From the NCBI GenBank assembly GCA_001770775.1, contig MESA01000001.1, positions 84,641 to 148,640 of the forward strand: 64,000 bases of DNA, given 5' to 3'. The translations under genes were made by a program, and so were the position numbers. The DNA comes from Burkholderiales bacterium RIFCSPHIGHO2_12_FULL_63_20. Lineage in GTDB: Bacteria; Pseudomonadota; Gammaproteobacteria; Burkholderiales; Burkholderiaceae_C. Position 1 is the stretch's first letter, and each line of letters begins with the position of its first letter. The notes beneath the pieces are model-generated. The model was not told the DNA's origin. It was given only the letters and a program-made list of their open reading frames with translations, and made no database searches. Shown here piece by piece: positions 1 through 8,320 of this stretch.

Positions 1-1
1 C

Positions 2-160
2 AAGGTCGCCAACCGCGTGACGGTCAGCGTGGGGGTTGCCATCCTGCAACCCGCTCAAGACATGAATCGCAAGCTGCTGTTGGCCATCGCAGACGATGCG
101 CTCTACCAAGCCAAGTTGGCGGGCCGCAATCGCGTGGCCAGTGTTCCGACGCCAAACTGA
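2..160 (+). CDS. diguanylate cyclase (GGDEF domain), C-terminal end only
   Basis: Only the last 52 codons lie in the window; the 5' part is off the left edge. The visible peptide has the beta-strand TVSVGVAIL followed by ADDALYQAKLAGRNRV, the usual C-terminal end of a GGDEF domain (the ADxALYxAKxxGRNR motif). Such domains make cyclic di-GMP from two GTP. The active-site GGDEF loop and any sensor domain are outside the window, so activity and signal cannot be judged. It converges with the minus-strand gene ending at 271. Confidence 0.85.
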   Translation, partial: KVANRVTVSVGVAILQPAQDMNRKLLLAIADDALYQAKLAGRNRVASVPTPN

Positions 161-270
161 GCTTGCCCTTGAATTCGGAGCGCTGAGCAGCCTGCCGTCG
201 TTGCTCGTACTGCATGGGAGGGAGGTAAGCGCACTGCACACACACCGTGTAGCCGGTTCAGCGGTCGGGG

Positions 271-615
271 TCAATGTGGGGCAGGGCGTTGGGGCGCGAC
301 ATCGGGGGCCGGATACTTGCGCGCATTGATCACCATCTTGCGCTGCGCCGCATCCACCAGGTCCACGTTCAGCGCGTTGGCCAGTTGCACCAGGTACAGC
401 AGCACGTCGGCCATTTCCAGGGCCACGGCTTCTTTCGTCTCAGGCGGCAGCTCGCGGCTTTGCGCTTCGGTCAGCCACTGAAAGGGCTCCAGCAACTCGC
501 CCGCTTCCACCACCAGGGCCGAGGCGAGGTTCTTGGGCGCATGAAACTGGCCCCAGTCCCGCTCGTCGGCAAAGCGTTGCAGGGCCTGGGCCAGTTGCGC
601 AAGGCTGTCGCTCAT
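271..615 (-). CDS. MazG-like nucleotide pyrophosphohydrolase
   Basis: This 114-residue protein fits the single-domain all-alpha NTP pyrophosphohydrolases (RS21-C6/dCTPase type), which cut non-canonical or excess dNTPs to the monophosphate plus pyrophosphate. The metal-binding pattern is visible: EAGELLEPFQW near residues 41-51 and ALEMADVLLYLVQLANAL near 65-83, matching the family's ExxE...ExxD arrangement. The reading frame stays open further upstream, but ATG at 615 is preferred because it begins a standard domain and leaves only 8 bases to the small gene ending at 624. It is probably co-transcribed with that gene. The family call is secure; the exact substrate is unknown. Confidence 0.85.
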   Translation of the reverse strand: MSDSLAQLAQALQRFADERDWGQFHAPKNLASALVVEAGELLEPFQWLTEAQSRELPPETKEAVALEMADVLLYLVQLANALNVDLVDAAQRKMVINARKYPAPDVAPQRPAPH

Positions 616-623
616 GGTCTGCC

Positions 624-764
624 TCAGCCCAACAGCTTGGCCAGCCCCCAGATGGCGCAGGCGCCCGACACCGCAGCGGTGATGGTGCGCAGCCCACGGT
701 GGGTGGAGAACAAACCCAGCGCGCTGCTGGCCAGAATGATGCCGAAAAGGTAGGTGAACTTCAT
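624..764 (-). CDS. small membrane protein, 46 residues
   Basis: A short frame begins MKFTYLFGIILASSALG and ends AIWGLAKLLG. It has two hydrophobic stretches (about residues 3-18 and 29-45) around a basic, polar middle (STHRGLRT), so a two-helix inner-membrane protein is plausible. An in-frame ATG three codons upstream (773) is an alternative start. It sits 8 bases upstream of the pyrophosphohydrolase on the same strand and just downstream of the CHAP protein, which suggests one transcript. I do not recognise the family. Support is the position in a tight gene run and the sensible composition. Confidence 0.55.
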   Translation of the reverse strand: MKFTYLFGIILASSALGLFSTHRGLRTITAAVSGACAIWGLAKLLG

Positions 765-796
765 GGCCCACATCTTAGTGGAGCCCATGACAGGCC

Positions 797-1591
797 TCAC
801 ACGCCCGCGTAGTCAATGAAGCCCTTGTTGATGCTGGCCAGCTTGCGCTGCAGCCGGTACACGCCGCCGCCTTCGCGGCCTTGCGAGGCATCGGTGTTGC
901 CTTCAATGGTGTGGATGTAGCCGCCCTCAATGCGCTCCACAAAGCCGGTGTGGCCCAGCCCACCGCCAAAGTCCATGATGAAAATGGCGCCGGGTGGCAC
1001 CGCCGAGGGGTCGGCCACGGCATCGCGGGCCAGCAGGCGGCGGGCGCCCTGGCGCTGCGCGTTCTGCCAGTGGTTGAGGCAGCCGGCGGTCTTGAACATC
1101 GGGTTGATGCGGCCCGCCTGCTGCGCGGCCTCGTCAAAGCACCAGTAGGTGAAGGCGCAGCACCAGGCCAGCCCGGGGTGCACGCCGGCGCGGCGCAGGT
1201 AGGCGTCCACCTCGGGGCCCCGGTTGCTGTTGCGCGGTTGCTCGCGCACGGCGGCATCGGCCTGGGCGCCGGCCACCGCCAGCACCGCGCCCAGGAAGGG
1301 GTCGAGTGCTTCGCTGTGTTGCGGCACATCGGCGGTGCCAAACAGCGCGGCCCAGGTCAGCGAGCCCACTTCGCCATCGGTCTTGAGTGGTTGGCCCTGA
1401 TCGTCCAGGTGGCGGGCCTGGAACAGCTGCACGGCCTGCTTCATGGTCGGCCCGAAGCGGGGGTTGTCGGGGTCGAGCGCGAGGGCCGCGTTGCCGCGCA
1501 GCACCAGCGCCTTGTTGAGCGCGGTCTTGAGGGCCTTGACGATGCGGGCGTCGCTCTCGCCCATTTTGATGACGCGACCGGGGTACATCAT
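797..1591 (-). CDS. peptidoglycan-binding and CHAP-type amidase/peptidase protein
   Basis: This 264-residue protein has two parts. Residues about 15-85 look like a PG_binding_1 domain (NPRFGPTMKQAVQLFQ, then TDGEVGSLTWAALF). Residues about 125-260 look like a CHAP/NlpC-P60-type cysteine amidase: the candidate nucleophile is C144 or C145 in LAWCCAFTYWCF, the candidate histidine is H214 in GLGHTGFVE, followed by HTIEGNT. Such enzymes cut peptidoglycan amide bonds. ATG at 1591 is chosen because GGAGCC lies just upstream. No signal peptide is visible, so export would need a holin, a secretion system or lysis. It lies 31 bases downstream of the protease-hydrolase fusion gene on the same strand. 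Confidence 0.8.
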   Translation of the reverse strand: MMYPGRVIKMGESDARIVKALKTALNKALVLRGNAALALDPDNPRFGPTMKQAVQLFQARHLDDQGQPLKTDGEVGSLTWAALFGTADVPQHSEALDPFLGAVLAVAGAQADAAVREQPRNSNRGPEVDAYLRRAGVHPGLAWCCAFTYWCFDEAAQQAGRINPMFKTAGCLNHWQNAQRQGARRLLARDAVADPSAVPPGAIFIMDFGGGLGHTGFVERIEGGYIHTIEGNTDASQGREGGGVYRLQRKLASINKGFIDYAGV

Positions 1592-1622
1592 GGTGGCTCC
1601 TTCAGGTGGTTTCCGGGGGATG

Positions 1623-3797
1623 TCAGTCGGCCAGCCTCTCCACGCGGACCTTGGGCTGGCCCACCGGGTCGACGATGTAGCCCAGGGCCTTGCCGACAAT
1701 GTCGATGGCGTTGTCAAAGCAGCCGTGCGAGGCCGACTCGGTGCCCGCGCCGTTGGCCACGCGGCGCGCGGTCAGCACATCCAGGTTGGTGGCGCCCACG
1801 CCCAGGTCGTCCCAGAAGCGCTGCCACTGCGCCACCTCCTTGCGGTGCTCGCGCGCCCACATGTCGTCGGCGGCGTCCGGTGCCACCGTGGCGGGGTCGA
1901 AGTTGCGCTGCATGCCCAGAATCGGCATCTTGTGGGCGTCTTCGAACGAGCGGCTCACCAGGTAGAGCAGGGACTTGCGGTAAGGCCCCACAGCATCGTC
2001 ACGCTCGTTCTGATCTGACAAGACGTGGATGTGGAAGTGCTGGGCATCGAGCACGCCCTGCGTCACCGCGGGCACATAGTGCGCCAGGGCGAAGCCGGTG
2101 GTGCAGGCCGGCGCAAACAGGCGCACGCTGGCGGCCTTCAGTCCCGCGCCCTTCATCTGCTTGAGCATGGCACCGAGCACGATGCTGCCGGCCGAGTGGC
2201 CGATGAGGTGGATTTCCAGCTTGGGCAGTTGCGCCTGCAGCGCCCGCAGGTGCGGCACCATCAGGCGCACCCCGCCGCTGTCGTGGAAGCTGGCGCGCTC
2301 GGCGTTGAGCTTCATCTGCCCCCACATCGCGCCGCCCGGGGCACGCAGCACGGGCTCGAGCATGCGGTCGGTGCCTTCGGTGATGCGGTCCAGCCAGCCC
2401 TTGGCCCGGGGCGCCCCTCGCACGCCCAGCCCCAGGCGCGCAGCCCATTCCTCGGCCAGGTCCGACACGGTTTCCACCGGGCCGGAGCGCCAGCTGATGA
2501 ACAGCGGGTAGATGCCATTGGCCAGCGCATACGGCGCCATGACGCGGATGCGGCTGATGGAGTCGCTTTCGCTGTTGAGGCCGCCGTGGGCGTAGATCAT
2601 CAGCTTGACGCTGCCGCGCTCCTTCATCCACGTCAGGGGTCGGTGCAGCGCGGCGGCCTCCAGCGCGGTGAGGGCGTTCTCGGCGGTGATGTCGTTGCGT
2701 ACCGGAAAGCCTCGGTCCAGCACCACGGTGTGGCGGTAGGCCTGGTCGGCGTCCAGCGGGCGGTGCTCGGGCTTCTTGATGTCGCGGTAGCGGCGGGTGA
2801 GGGCGTCGTCGCCGGCAATGAGGCCGGCGGGTCGGTCAGGCGCACCCTCGGACATGGCCGAGCTGAACGGCACCAGAAAATGCGGCGAGCGCGACACCGG
2901 CTCCTTGGCCGACAGCGCCCGGTGCGAGGGCACGCCCAGGGTGAAGACCCAGGCATCGGCACCGTGCATCACCCAGTCTTCATACGGCAGCAGCGCAAAG
3001 CCGTGCGAGCCCCATCCCACGCCCCAGGAGTTCTGCACCACAAAGCCCGACTGGTTGTAGCCCACCAGCGCAAACGCATGGCCGCCCGATTCTTTGGGGC
3101 GCGGCACGGTTTTGATGCGCACCAGGTCGGCATGGCCACGCAGCTGCTTGCGCGTGGGCACGGCCCAGCCTTCGTGCACGGTGGCGGCCACGTAGATGGC
3201 GCCGTTCTGGCGGATGGCCGCCTGCATGTCCACCACCGAGCGCATGTCCACCCGGTAGTACACGCCCAGCGTGCAGGCCAGGGCATCGACGTCCCAGTTG
3301 CGGTCCGGGTCATCGGGCTGGGTGGGGTCTTCCAGCGGCGTGGCGGGCAGGCGGCGCCCTTTGGCATCGAGCACATAAGGCCACAGGTCCTCGCGGCACA
3401 CGCCATGGCGCTGCCAGCCCTTGAGCGCCCCTCGGCAGCTCGACCCCTCGTAGTCTTCACCCGGCCATTCGTCGTACATGCGCGCCAGCTGGTAGAGCAT
3501 GGCGGGGCTCACGCGGCGCACCTCGTCGTCCGGCCCCGGCACATCGCGCACGAACAGCAGGTAGTTGACGACGGCCGCCAGACCAAAGCCGGTACAGGCC
3601 CCTTCCGAACCCTGGTCCAGCAGGTGGCCCCCCGCCGCGTAGGCGGGCAACCAGCGCTTGACCTGGTCATCCGAAGGCCACTGCGCCGACAGGTTGCCCA
3701 GGGGCGGCAGGTAGGGCCGATCGCGCAGGTCCAGGCGGTCGGGGCGGGCGTCCAGCGACAGCGTGCGCTGGCCGATGACAACCTTCTTGGTGGGCAT
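1623..3797 (-). CDS. papain-like (C1) peptidase fused to an alpha/beta-hydrolase-like domain
   Basis: The 724-residue protein has two enzymatic-looking halves. The N-terminal half has a papain-type triad: Q62 and C68 in DQGSEGACTGFG, H240 in SGGHAFALVGY and N256 in VQNSWGVGWG. The C-terminal half has an alpha/beta-hydrolase pattern with YAHGGLNSE near 402-410 and the nucleophile elbow GHSAG around S535. No secretion signal or pro-region is evident. A strong GAGGAGG site precedes ATG 3797. The next gene downstream is a CHAP peptidoglycan enzyme, so a role in degrading cells, in defence or as toxic effectors is possible but inferred. Lid and acid residues of the hydrolase half were not located with certainty. 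Confidence 0.75.
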   Translation of the reverse strand: MPTKKVVIGQRTLSLDARPDRLDLRDRPYLPPLGNLSAQWPSDDQVKRWLPAYAAGGHLLDQGSEGACTGFGLAAVVNYLLFVRDVPGPDDEVRRVSPAMLYQLARMYDEWPGEDYEGSSCRGALKGWQRHGVCREDLWPYVLDAKGRRLPATPLEDPTQPDDPDRNWDVDALACTLGVYYRVDMRSVVDMQAAIRQNGAIYVAATVHEGWAVPTRKQLRGHADLVRIKTVPRPKESGGHAFALVGYNQSGFVVQNSWGVGWGSHGFALLPYEDWVMHGADAWVFTLGVPSHRALSAKEPVSRSPHFLVPFSSAMSEGAPDRPAGLIAGDDALTRRYRDIKKPEHRPLDADQAYRHTVVLDRGFPVRNDITAENALTALEAAALHRPLTWMKERGSVKLMIYAHGGLNSESDSISRIRVMAPYALANGIYPLFISWRSGPVETVSDLAEEWAARLGLGVRGAPRAKGWLDRITEGTDRMLEPVLRAPGGAMWGQMKLNAERASFHDSGGVRLMVPHLRALQAQLPKLEIHLIGHSAGSIVLGAMLKQMKGAGLKAASVRLFAPACTTGFALAHYVPAVTQGVLDAQHFHIHVLSDQNERDDAVGPYRKSLLYLVSRSFEDAHKMPILGMQRNFDPATVAPDAADDMWAREHRKEVAQWQRFWDDLGVGATNLDVLTARRVANGAGTESASHGCFDNAIDIVGKALGYIVDPVGQPKVRVERLAD

Positions 3798-3987
3798 GGG
3801 CTGCCTCCTCGTTGTTGTTCTTGTCGTGGATGGCTTCTCACCTTGTGAGATTTCATCTTATCGAGCGGGGTGCCGGTGCCCATCACTAACCTTAGGGGGG
3901 TACACGGAAACCCCTACTTGTCACCCCTGGCGTTTCTCCCCATCATTTCAATCTGAAATCAATTGATGTCAGTTTTAAGGAGCCGCC
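3798..3987. promoter_or_regulatory. divergent intergenic region with a 15-bp inverted repeat
   Basis: This 190-base gap separates the protease operon (leftward) from the monooxygenase operon (rightward), so it must hold both promoters. An A/T-rich perfect inverted repeat, ATTTCA-ATC-TGAAAT, lies at 3945-3959, about 30 bases before the monooxygenase start, where a repressor or activator could bind. No convincing -35/-10 pair was identified. Confidence 0.35.
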
Positions 3988-5514
3988 TTGTCCGTCCACC
4001 CTTTTCCCACGCCCGAGCACACCGACGTGCTGATCATCGGCGCGGGCCTGTCCGGCATCGGCGCGGCCTACTACCTGCAGCGCGACCAGCCGGGCAAGTC
4101 CTTCGTCATCCTCGAATCTCGCACCGCCTCGGGCGGCACCTGGGACCTGTTCCGCTACCCCGGCATCCGCTCCGACTCCGACCTGCACACCTTCGGCTAC
4201 GAGTTCAAGCCCTGGGTGAACGACAAGGCCATTGCCGACGGCCCCGACATCCTGGCCTACCTGCGCCAGACCGCCTCTGAAAACGGCATCGACCGCAAGA
4301 TCCGCTACCAGCGCAAGGTGAGCTCGGCCGCCTGGTCGAGCGCGGATGCCCGCTGGACGGTGCAGGTGCAACACACCGACACTGGCGAGACCCACACGAT
4401 GACCTGCAAGTGGCTGTTCTCGGCCGCCGGCTACTACCGCTACGACCAAGGCTTCACGCCGCGCTTTGAAGGCATCGAGCAGTTCAAGGGTCAGGTGATC
4501 CACCCGCAGCACTGGCCGGAGAACCTGGACTACCGCGGCAAGCGCGTGGTGGTGATCGGCTCGGGCGCCACGGCCGTGACGCTGATTCCGTCGATGGCCA
4601 AAACGGCGGGCCACGTCACCATGCTGCAGCGCACGCCCACCTATGTGATGAGCCTGCCCTCCAAAGACCCGATTGCCAACCTCGCGCGCAAGTTGATGCC
4701 GGCCGACAAGGCCTACGCGTTCGCGCGGCGCAAGAACATCGGCCTGCAACGCGGCATCTGGCGCTTTTGCCAGAAGTACCCCAACGCGGCGCGTCGTGTC
4801 ATCCGCTTCGTCAACAAGGTGTCGCTGCCCAAGGACTACCCGGTCGACGTGCACTTCAACCCGCCTTACAGCCCATGGGAGCAGCGCCTGTGCGCCGTGC
4901 CCGATGGCGATCTGTTCAAGTCCATCAAGGCGGGCAAAGCCTCGGTGGTCACCGACCACATCGACACCTTCACCGCCGGCGGCATCCGCCTCAAGTCGGG
5001 CCTGGAGCTGCCGGCCGACATCATCGTCACCGCCACCGGCCTGAACCTGCAACTGTTTGGCGGCATCGCGCTCACGGTGGACGGGGAAGCGGTGGACCTG
5101 TCCAAGAAGGTCGCCTTCAAGGGGATGATGCTCAGCGACGTGCCCAACTTCGCCTTCATCGTGGGCTACACCAACTCCTCGTGGACGCTCAAGGTGGGCC
5201 TGCTGTGCGAGCACTTCTGCCGTGTGCTGGCCCACATGGACCAGCACGGCTACGCGGTGGTGCGCCCACGCCTGCCGTCGCCCGACATGCCCACCCGCCC
5301 GCTGCTCGACTTTGGCGCGGGCTATGTGCAGCGCGCCCTGGCCAGCCTGCCTCGCCAGGGCACCAGCGGCCCCTGGGTGATGGCCATGGACCCCAACCAC
5401 GACGCCCAGGTGCTGCGCCACGGCCCGGTGGCTGACCCCTGTCTGGTGTTTGACAGCAGCCCGCACCAGCGTCATCCTGTCGCTGCACCTTCCCAGGTGG
5501 CCGTTCACGCCTGA
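3988..5514 (+). CDS. flavin-containing monooxygenase, type I Baeyer-Villiger class
   Basis: The 508-residue protein has an N-terminal FAD Rossmann motif GAGLSG (residues 18-23), the [11 protein letters not shown] stretch near 49-59, the Baeyer-Villiger fingerprint [12 protein letters not shown] (166-177) and a second Rossmann motif IGSGATA near 188-194 for NADPH. This class inserts oxygen next to ketones or oxidises related substrates using FAD, NADPH and O2. The start is a TTG at 3988 with AAGGAG five bases upstream, a good ribosome site. The gene is followed after 14 bases by a PF10118-type protein, so the two are probably one operon. The substrate is not visible from the sequence. Confidence 0.88.
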   Translation: MSVHPFPTPEHTDVLIIGAGLSGIGAAYYLQRDQPGKSFVILESRTASGGTWDLFRYPGIRSDSDLHTFGYEFKPWVNDKAIADGPDILAYLRQTASENGIDRKIRYQRKVSSAAWSSADARWTVQVQHTDTGETHTMTCKWLFSAAGYYRYDQGFTPRFEGIEQFKGQVIHPQHWPENLDYRGKRVVVIGSGATAVTLIPSMAKTAGHVTMLQRTPTYVMSLPSKDPIANLARKLMPADKAYAFARRKNIGLQRGIWRFCQKYPNAARRVIRFVNKVSLPKDYPVDVHFNPPYSPWEQRLCAVPDGDLFKSIKAGKASVVTDHIDTFTAGGIRLKSGLELPADIIVTATGLNLQLFGGIALTVDGEAVDLSKKVAFKGMMLSDVPNFAFIVGYTNSSWTLKVGLLCEHFCRVLAHMDQHGYAVVRPRLPSPDMPTRPLLDFGAGYVQRALASLPRQGTSGPWVMAMDPNHDAQVLRHGPVADPCLVFDSSPHQRHPVAAPSQVAVHA

Positions 5515-5528
5515 AGCAGAAGTTCACC

Positions 5529-6395
5529 ATGACCCACCCCGACATCGTTCCGCGCGAAAAGCTCTCCTTTGGTTTCGACCACGAGGTGCCCAAGTACTGG
5601 CTGGGTGGTGACCCGTTCAAGACCCGCTTTTGCGACGCGATGTCCACCATCTTCCCGGAAGGTGAGCGCTTCTTCATCTCCTGCGTGCGAGACTTCCGCG
5701 ACCAGGTCACCGACCCGCAACTGCTGGCCGAGATCAAGGACTTCATCCGCCAGGAAGGTCAGCACGGCATCGTCCACAGCCAGTTCAACGCGCACCTGGC
5801 CAAGCAGGGCATCCGCGTGGCGCGGCTGGAAGGCATCATGAAATGGTGGCTCTTTGATGTGCTGCGCAAGTACATGCCCAAAAAGCACACCCTCGCACTG
5901 ACGGCCGCCTCCGAGCACCTCACCGCCATCATGGCCGAGGCCCTGTTCACGCGCAAAGCCGTGATGGGCGAAGCCGACCCGCGCATGTTCGCGATGTATG
6001 CCTGGCACGCCATGGAAGAAATGGAGCACAAGGCCGTGGCCTTCGACGTGATGCAGAAGGTGGCCAAGGTCTGGTACCCACGCCGCGTGCTGGCGTTGGT
6101 CGAAACGACGCTGGCCTTCAACTTCAACGTGCTGTCCTTCGCCAACGCCATGCTGCGCCGCGATGGTTTCAGCCGCTGGCAACGCGTCAAGTTGTTTGCC
6201 AAGGGCATGGGCTGGGTCTATGGCCCAGGCGGCATGTTCATGGGCTGCTGGCGCTCTTACCTGCGCTACTACAAGCCCGGCTTCCACCCTTGGCAAGAGC
6301 CGCCCACGCCCATGTACCAAGTGTGGGTGGACGCCTTCAACCGCTCCGGTGACCCGGTGGAAGCGGGCCGCGTGGTGTACGCCGCCGCGGTCTGA
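5529..6395 (+). CDS. PF10118-type predicted metal-dependent hydrolase
   Basis: The 288-residue protein matches my knowledge of the PF10118 (predicted metal-dependent hydrolase) family. It is helical and carries acidic/histidine clusters that could bind metal: FIRQEGQH near 77-84, then AASEHL and HAMEEMEHKA near 160-169, resembling a ferritin-like di-metal arrangement. Biochemical function of the family is poorly known. It lies 14 bases after the Baeyer-Villiger-type monooxygenase, a pairing that suggests the same oxidative pathway (for example lipid, alkane or terpenoid oxidation); this is inference. Codon use matches its neighbours. Confidence 0.8.
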   Translation: MTHPDIVPREKLSFGFDHEVPKYWLGGDPFKTRFCDAMSTIFPEGERFFISCVRDFRDQVTDPQLLAEIKDFIRQEGQHGIVHSQFNAHLAKQGIRVARLEGIMKWWLFDVLRKYMPKKHTLALTAASEHLTAIMAEALFTRKAVMGEADPRMFAMYAWHAMEEMEHKAVAFDVMQKVAKVWYPRRVLALVETTLAFNFNVLSFANAMLRRDGFSRWQRVKLFAKGMGWVYGPGGMFMGCWRSYLRYYKPGFHPWQEPPTPMYQVWVDAFNRSGDPVEAGRVVYAAAV

Positions 6396-6539
6396 GCCGC
6401 CGCACAGCCGTTCATCCAGGAGACCGGCCTTGGCGCACTGACGCTGGGGATGCCGCTGATTGTCGCCCCTTGATTTCTTGGTTATTCTGCCAATGCAACC
6501 TCATGCCAGGTTGCGTTTAACCAAAGGGTACGCCAGTCG

Positions 6540-7949
6540 ATGACGCATTTCACCCGGCTCATGCTTCGCGTCGTCTTGCCCTATGCGGGCTTCTCTGCCC
6601 TGTGGATCCTTTTGTCCGATACGCTGCTGGAAGCGTTGATCCAGGACACCGCCACCCACACGCGCTGGTCCATTTACAAGGGCTGGGCCTTCATCCTCAT
6701 CACCTCCGTGCTGCTCGCGGCGTTGATCCGCAAGCAGTTTGACGCGCGGCAGAAAGCGTTTCAGCGGCTCGAAGCGCGCGTGGCCGAGCGAACCCAGGCG
6801 CATGCTGAAGCCACGCGTTTCCTCGACGCTCTGGTCGACCACATCTCCAGCCCGATCTTCTACAAAGACGCCAACCTGCGTTTTCGGGGCTGCAACCGGG
6901 CTTATGAAGAGGCGTTTGGCGTCTCCCGCGAGCAGTTCATCGGCAAGACGGTGCTCGAGTTGCCTTACCTGCCGCAAGCCGACCGCGAAATCTATCAGGC
7001 CGAAGACGCGGCCATGCTGGCGGCCGGGCAGACCTTGAAACGCGAAGCCGTGATGCCGTTTGCCGATGGCCACGCGCACCAGACGCTGTACTCGGTCAGC
7101 GGCTTTCGGGCGCCCGACGGCTCACCCGGTGGCCTGGTCGGCATCATCGTGGACATCACCCCCCTCAAGGACACCGAAGCGGCCCTGCGCGAGGCCAAGC
7201 ACGCCGCCGAGGCGGCCGACCGCATCAAGTCTGCATTCCTGGCCACCATGAGCCACGAGTTGCGCACCCCGCTCAACTCCATCATCGGCTTCACCGGCAT
7301 CATCTTGCAGGGGCTACCCGGGCCGCTCAACGACGAGCAGAAAAAGCAGCTCCGCATGGTGCAAAACAGCGCGCGCCATCTCTTGTCGCTGATCAACGAC
7401 GTGCTCGACATCTCGAAAATCGAAGCCGGCGAACTGACCGTCGCTCACGAGCCCTTCGATCTGAGCACGTCGGTTACCAAGGTCGTCGGCATCGTGCGGC
7501 CCTTGGCAGAGAAGAAGAATCTGGCCCTGGTCGTGGAGATGGCCGATGGCATCGAGCCCTTGACCGGAGATGTCCGCCGCGTCGAACAGATCTTGCTGAA
7601 CCTGCTGTCCAACGCCATCAAGTTCACCGATACCGGCGCCATCACCCTGTCTGTGCGAATGGTGGAAGGCGACGCTGAAATGCAACCGGCAGGCGGGCGC
7701 GCCGTGCGCGTCAGCGTGGCCGATACCGGTGTGGGCATCCAGCCCGAGCACCTGAGCGAGCTGTTTCAACCCTTCCGCCAGATCGATACCGCGCTGACGC
7801 GTCGGTACGAAGGCACCGGGCTGGGGCTGGCCATCTGTCAGCGTCTGATTGAACTGATGGGTGGGCGCATCGAGGTGAGCAGCCGCTTCGGTGAAGGCAG
7901 TGTGTTCAGCGTGACATTACCGTGTGACGGGCAAGGAAGTCCAGCATGA
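6540..7949 (+). CDS. membrane-bound PAS-domain sensor histidine kinase
   Basis: The 469-residue kinase has two hydrophobic segments (about 9-30 and 48-63), a PAS domain (about 95-210, FYKDANLRFRGCNRAYEEAFG), and a HisKA domain with the phospho-accepting H239 in MSHELRTPLN. The HATPase domain keeps its key boxes: NLLSNAIKF, DTGVGI and GTGLGLAI. The segment between the two helices is very short, so the signal is probably sensed by the PAS domain or in the membrane. Its stop overlaps the start of the receiver gene at 7946 (ATGA), so the two are translationally coupled, followed by a c-di-GMP enzyme that overlaps in the same way. Confidence 0.92.
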   Translation: MTHFTRLMLRVVLPYAGFSALWILLSDTLLEALIQDTATHTRWSIYKGWAFILITSVLLAALIRKQFDARQKAFQRLEARVAERTQAHAEATRFLDALVDHISSPIFYKDANLRFRGCNRAYEEAFGVSREQFIGKTVLELPYLPQADREIYQAEDAAMLAAGQTLKREAVMPFADGHAHQTLYSVSGFRAPDGSPGGLVGIIVDITPLKDTEAALREAKHAAEAADRIKSAFLATMSHELRTPLNSIIGFTGIILQGLPGPLNDEQKKQLRMVQNSARHLLSLINDVLDISKIEAGELTVAHEPFDLSTSVTKVVGIVRPLAEKKNLALVVEMADGIEPLTGDVRRVEQILLNLLSNAIKFTDTGAITLSVRMVEGDAEMQPAGGRAVRVSVADTGVGIQPEHLSELFQPFRQIDTALTRRYEGTGLGLAICQRLIELMGGRIEVSSRFGEGSVFSVTLPCDGQGSPA

Positions 7950-8320
7950 GCCACCACATCCTCCTGATCGAGGACAACGAGCAAAACAGCTACCTCGTGT
8001 CGTATCTGCTGCAGGCACGTGGATGGACCATCGCGCATGCCGCCGATGGGCCCACCGGCCTGGCGCTGGCCGATCAGGCCGTTCCCGACCTGGTCCTGCT
8101 CGACATCCAGCTGCCGGGCATGGACGGCCACGAAGTGGCGCGTCGGCTGCGCACCAACCCCAAACTGACCCAGGTGCCGATCGTCGCCGTCACCTCCTAC
8201 GCCATGCAGGGCGACCGTGAGCGCTGCATGGCCTCAGGTTGCAACGGCTACATTGAAAAGCCCATCGATCCAGACACCTTTGCGGGACAGGTTGAACAGT
8301 TTCTGGGAACACCGTCATGA
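7946..8320 (+). CDS. single-domain CheY-like response regulator
   Basis: The 124-residue protein is a bare receiver domain: acidic pair IEDNEQN near the N-terminus, phospho-acceptor Asp in VLLDIQLPGMDG, the conserved T in VAVTSYAMQGD and the conserved K in IEKPID. It has no output domain, so it would act through protein contacts, as in phosphorelays. It overlaps the kinase gene before it and the REC-GAF-PAS-GGDEF-EAL gene after it by 4 bases each. It is probably the phosphate carrier linking the kinase to a downstream partner; the partner is inferred. Confidence 0.92.
   Translation: MSHHILLIEDNEQNSYLVSYLLQARGWTIAHAADGPTGLALADQAVPDLVLLDIQLPGMDGHEVARRLRTNPKLTQVPIVAVTSYAMQGDRERCMASGCNGYIEKPIDPDTFAGQVEQFLGTPS

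Noticed and set aside
2025-3848. Long plus-strand frame of about 600 codons opposite the protease gene
   Set aside because: Antisense shadow; composition dominated by Arg, His, Gly and Ala without motifs, and no ribosome site.
3943-5508. Minus-strand frame opposite the Baeyer-Villiger-type monooxygenase
   Set aside because: Shadow of a gene with clear cofactor motifs in the plus frame.
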